A stretch of DNA of 64,000 bases from contig NZ_OZ156465.1 in NCBI RefSeq assembly GCF_964212655.1, forward strand, positions 4,588,001 to 4,652,000, read 5' to 3'. The stretch is from Candidatus Thiodiazotropha sp. LNASS1. Lineage in GTDB: Bacteria; Pseudomonadota; Gammaproteobacteria; Chromatiales; Chromatiaceae. The notes beneath the pieces were generated by a model, which saw nothing but the letters and a program-made list of their open reading frames with translations, ran no database searches and was not told the origin of the DNA. The translations under genes were made by a program, and so were the position numbers. Positions 62,887 through 64,000 of this stretch are shown in pieces (the first letter of the stretch is position 1; each line of letters starts with the position of its first letter).

Positions 62887-64000
62887 CTAGGCTGCATTGG
62901 CATCGCTGCTGTTTTTACGCTCTGTCCACTTCGCGGCCTCATGCTCCCAATTGTCGGTTCGGATATAGGAGTTCTCCCGCGGATGAACGATCATGTTGGG
63001 ATCCATTTCAATATTCAATGCATCGAGAAAGTTGACCAGGCCGATGCGCTCGATCATCTCCCCGATGCGCTCATGTTCCAATGCGTTCTCGGCGAAGAAA
63101 TCGATCACCTCTTCAGCGAGTTCCACCAAACGCTCATAATCCGCTTCCGTCTCCACCTTCATGAAAGGCACGATGACGGTGCCGAATCGGTCGCCTATCT
63201 TGAGTGTGCGCTTGCCGCCGATGAGCACGCTGATGCCGCGGTCATTTCCCGGTGAGAGGGCCTTCGGCATCACGTTCAGGCAGTGCATGCAACGTACGCA
63301 GTTGCGGTTGTCCACACTGAGAGTATCGTCGTCATTGAGGGACAAGGCATGGGTCGGGCAGCGGGCGATGACATTGTCCACCAGATACTTCCGCCCTTTG
63401 TCGGCGACATATTCCCGCACCGCCTCCTGATCCACCTGCATCTCATCGCGCCAGGTACCGATTACCGCAAAATCGGCCCGCTCGATGGCGTTCATGCAAT
63501 CGTTGGGACAACCGGAGACCTTGAACTTGAACTTGTAGGGCAGGGCGGGGCGGTGCATCTCGTCAAGAAAGTTGTTGACCAGGCTACGGTGGATATCGTG
63601 CTCATTAGTACAGGACTGTTCGCATCGGCCAGAGCCGACACAGGATTGTGCCGTCCTGACACAGGGGCCGGCCCCTCCCAGATCGAAGCCATAGTCATTG
63701 ATCTCATCGAAAAATCGCTGGGTGTTCTCCGTGGTGGCGCCGATGAACATGATGTTACCCGTCTGGCCATGAAAGGTGACCAGGCCCGAGCCCCATTTCT
63801 CCCAACTGTTCGCAAGCTGCCGCAGGCAGTCGGTGGTGTAGTAGTTGCCCGCGGGCGGTTGAACCCGCAGGGTGTGAAACTCCTTCGATTTCGGGTACAG
63901 GTGGCCGATTTCGGAAAAGCGCGGGATGATCCCGCCGCCATAGCCGAAGACACTGACGGTTCCCCCTTTCCAGTAGCCTTTGATCGTCTCATAAGAGTGT
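62887..64000 (-). CDS. dsrA: Dissimilatory sulfite reductase alpha subunit (partial, 5' end beyond the window)
   Basis: The frame is open through the right edge. From the edge it reads HSYETIKGYWKGGTVSVFGY, then GGIIPRFSEIGHLYP, KEFHTLRVQPPAGNYYTTDC and GSGLVTFHGQTGNIMFIGAT, matching DsrA. Downstream come the siroheme and iron-sulfur cysteines (GPCVRTAQSCVGSGRCEQSC, VSGCPNDCMNAIERAD), the ferredoxin domain (NRNCVRCMHCLNVMPKAL) and the end FLDALNIEMDPNMIVHPREN. About 371 codons are present of an expected 415-440. An internal ATG at 63750 is not the start. Sulfite production from stored sulfur is the likely role. Confidence 0.96.
   Translation of the reverse strand, partial: HSYETIKGYWKGGTVSVFGYGGGIIPRFSEIGHLYPKSKEFHTLRVQPPAGNYYTTDCLRQLANSWEKWGSGLVTFHGQTGNIMFIGATTENTQRFFDEINDYGFDLGGAGPCVRTAQSCVGSGRCEQSCTNEHDIHRSLVNNFLDEMHRPALPYKFKFKVSGCPNDCMNAIERADFAVIGTWRDEMQVDQEAVREYVADKGRKYLVDNVIARCPTHALSLNDDDTLSVDNRNCVRCMHCLNVMPKALSPGNDRGISVLIGGKRTLKIGDRFGTVIVPFMKVETEADYERLVELAEEVIDFFAENALEHERIGEMIERIGLVNFLDALNIEMDPNMIVHPRENSYIRTDNWEHEAAKWTERKNSSDANAA

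Noticed and set aside
61811-62890. Long plus-strand frame of 359 codons
   Set aside because: It is the mirror frame of dsrB with no recognisable domain or ribosome site.
63492-63992. Minus-strand frame of 166 codons at the right edge
   Set aside because: It overlaps dsrA in another frame; dsrA continues through the edge in its own frame with clear family motifs.

Overview
The window looks like a chromosomal segment of a sulfur-oxidising gammaproteobacterium. Gene content and protein style fit a Chromatiales or Sedimenticolaceae-like lineage, including lucinid-clam symbionts such as Candidatus Thiodiazotropha; this placement is inference. The clearest marker is dsrA-dsrB at the right edge (dissimilatory sulfite reductase, presumably run in the oxidative direction). 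Other supporting features are the glyA-nrdR-ribD-ribE-ribBX-ribH-nusB-thiL-pgpA order, a caa3-type cytochrome oxidase cluster, a Pseudomonas-like DesA desaturase and DUF2333/DUF2909/DUF2244 proteins. No rRNA, tRNA, CRISPR array, prophage or intact transposase was seen.

Layout. 1-7.1 kb: storage polysaccharide metabolism (tail of pgi; glgB; divergent glgC-GH57-malQ). 7.3-12.2 kb: a 40-aa membrane peptide missed by length cut-offs, purL and an unknown gene. 12.4-14.4 kb: a hairpin-rich leader and an orphan exopolysaccharide chain-length protein. 14.5-23.9 kb: glyA, nrdR, the riboflavin genes, nusB, thiL, pgpA and an aspartic protease, interrupted by an inverted spondin-domain gene and a PsiE remnant. 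23.9-33.2 kb: folE2, xseB-ispA, parE, a SCO protein, ppx, a NUDIX hydrolase and a NYN-domain protein. 33.8-37.5 kb: zwf-pgl-gnd (oxidative pentose phosphate pathway). 37.8-43.4 kb: membrane proteins, a CofD-like protein, desA and DUF2333. 43.8-51.4 kb: a minus-strand aerobic respiration block (DUF2244, ctaC, ctaD, a 50-aa small assembly protein, ctaG, ctaE, surf1, SCO-like, cyoE) preceded by two FNR-type palindromes. 51.7-59.1 kb: an accessory stretch with decayed genes (P-type ATPase relic, frameshifted Gly-rich protein), a histone-like protein and an SLC13 transporter. 59.4-64 kb: a stand-alone EF-G gene and dsrB-dsrA.

Two dispersed repeat families were found. Family A has ends around the palindrome CCTGTTAACAGG. 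One copy is about 207 bp with terminal inverted repeats; solo ends lie beside, or supply, stop codons. Family B consists of about 170-215 bp elements with inverted arms of the type CCGCAAATGAACGC. Two B copies bracket the EF-G gene and one of these lies directly behind dsrB, where dsrEFH would normally follow.

Functionally the window ties glycogen turnover and NADPH supply to aerobic respiration and sulfur oxidation. No single unmistakably new multi-gene system is visible. The most unusual material is the repeat families and the gene arrangements around them, the paired FNR-type boxes before the oxidase operon, the structured leader of the orphan chain-length gene, the terminator-like stem encoded inside ribE, and several orphan or fused proteins.
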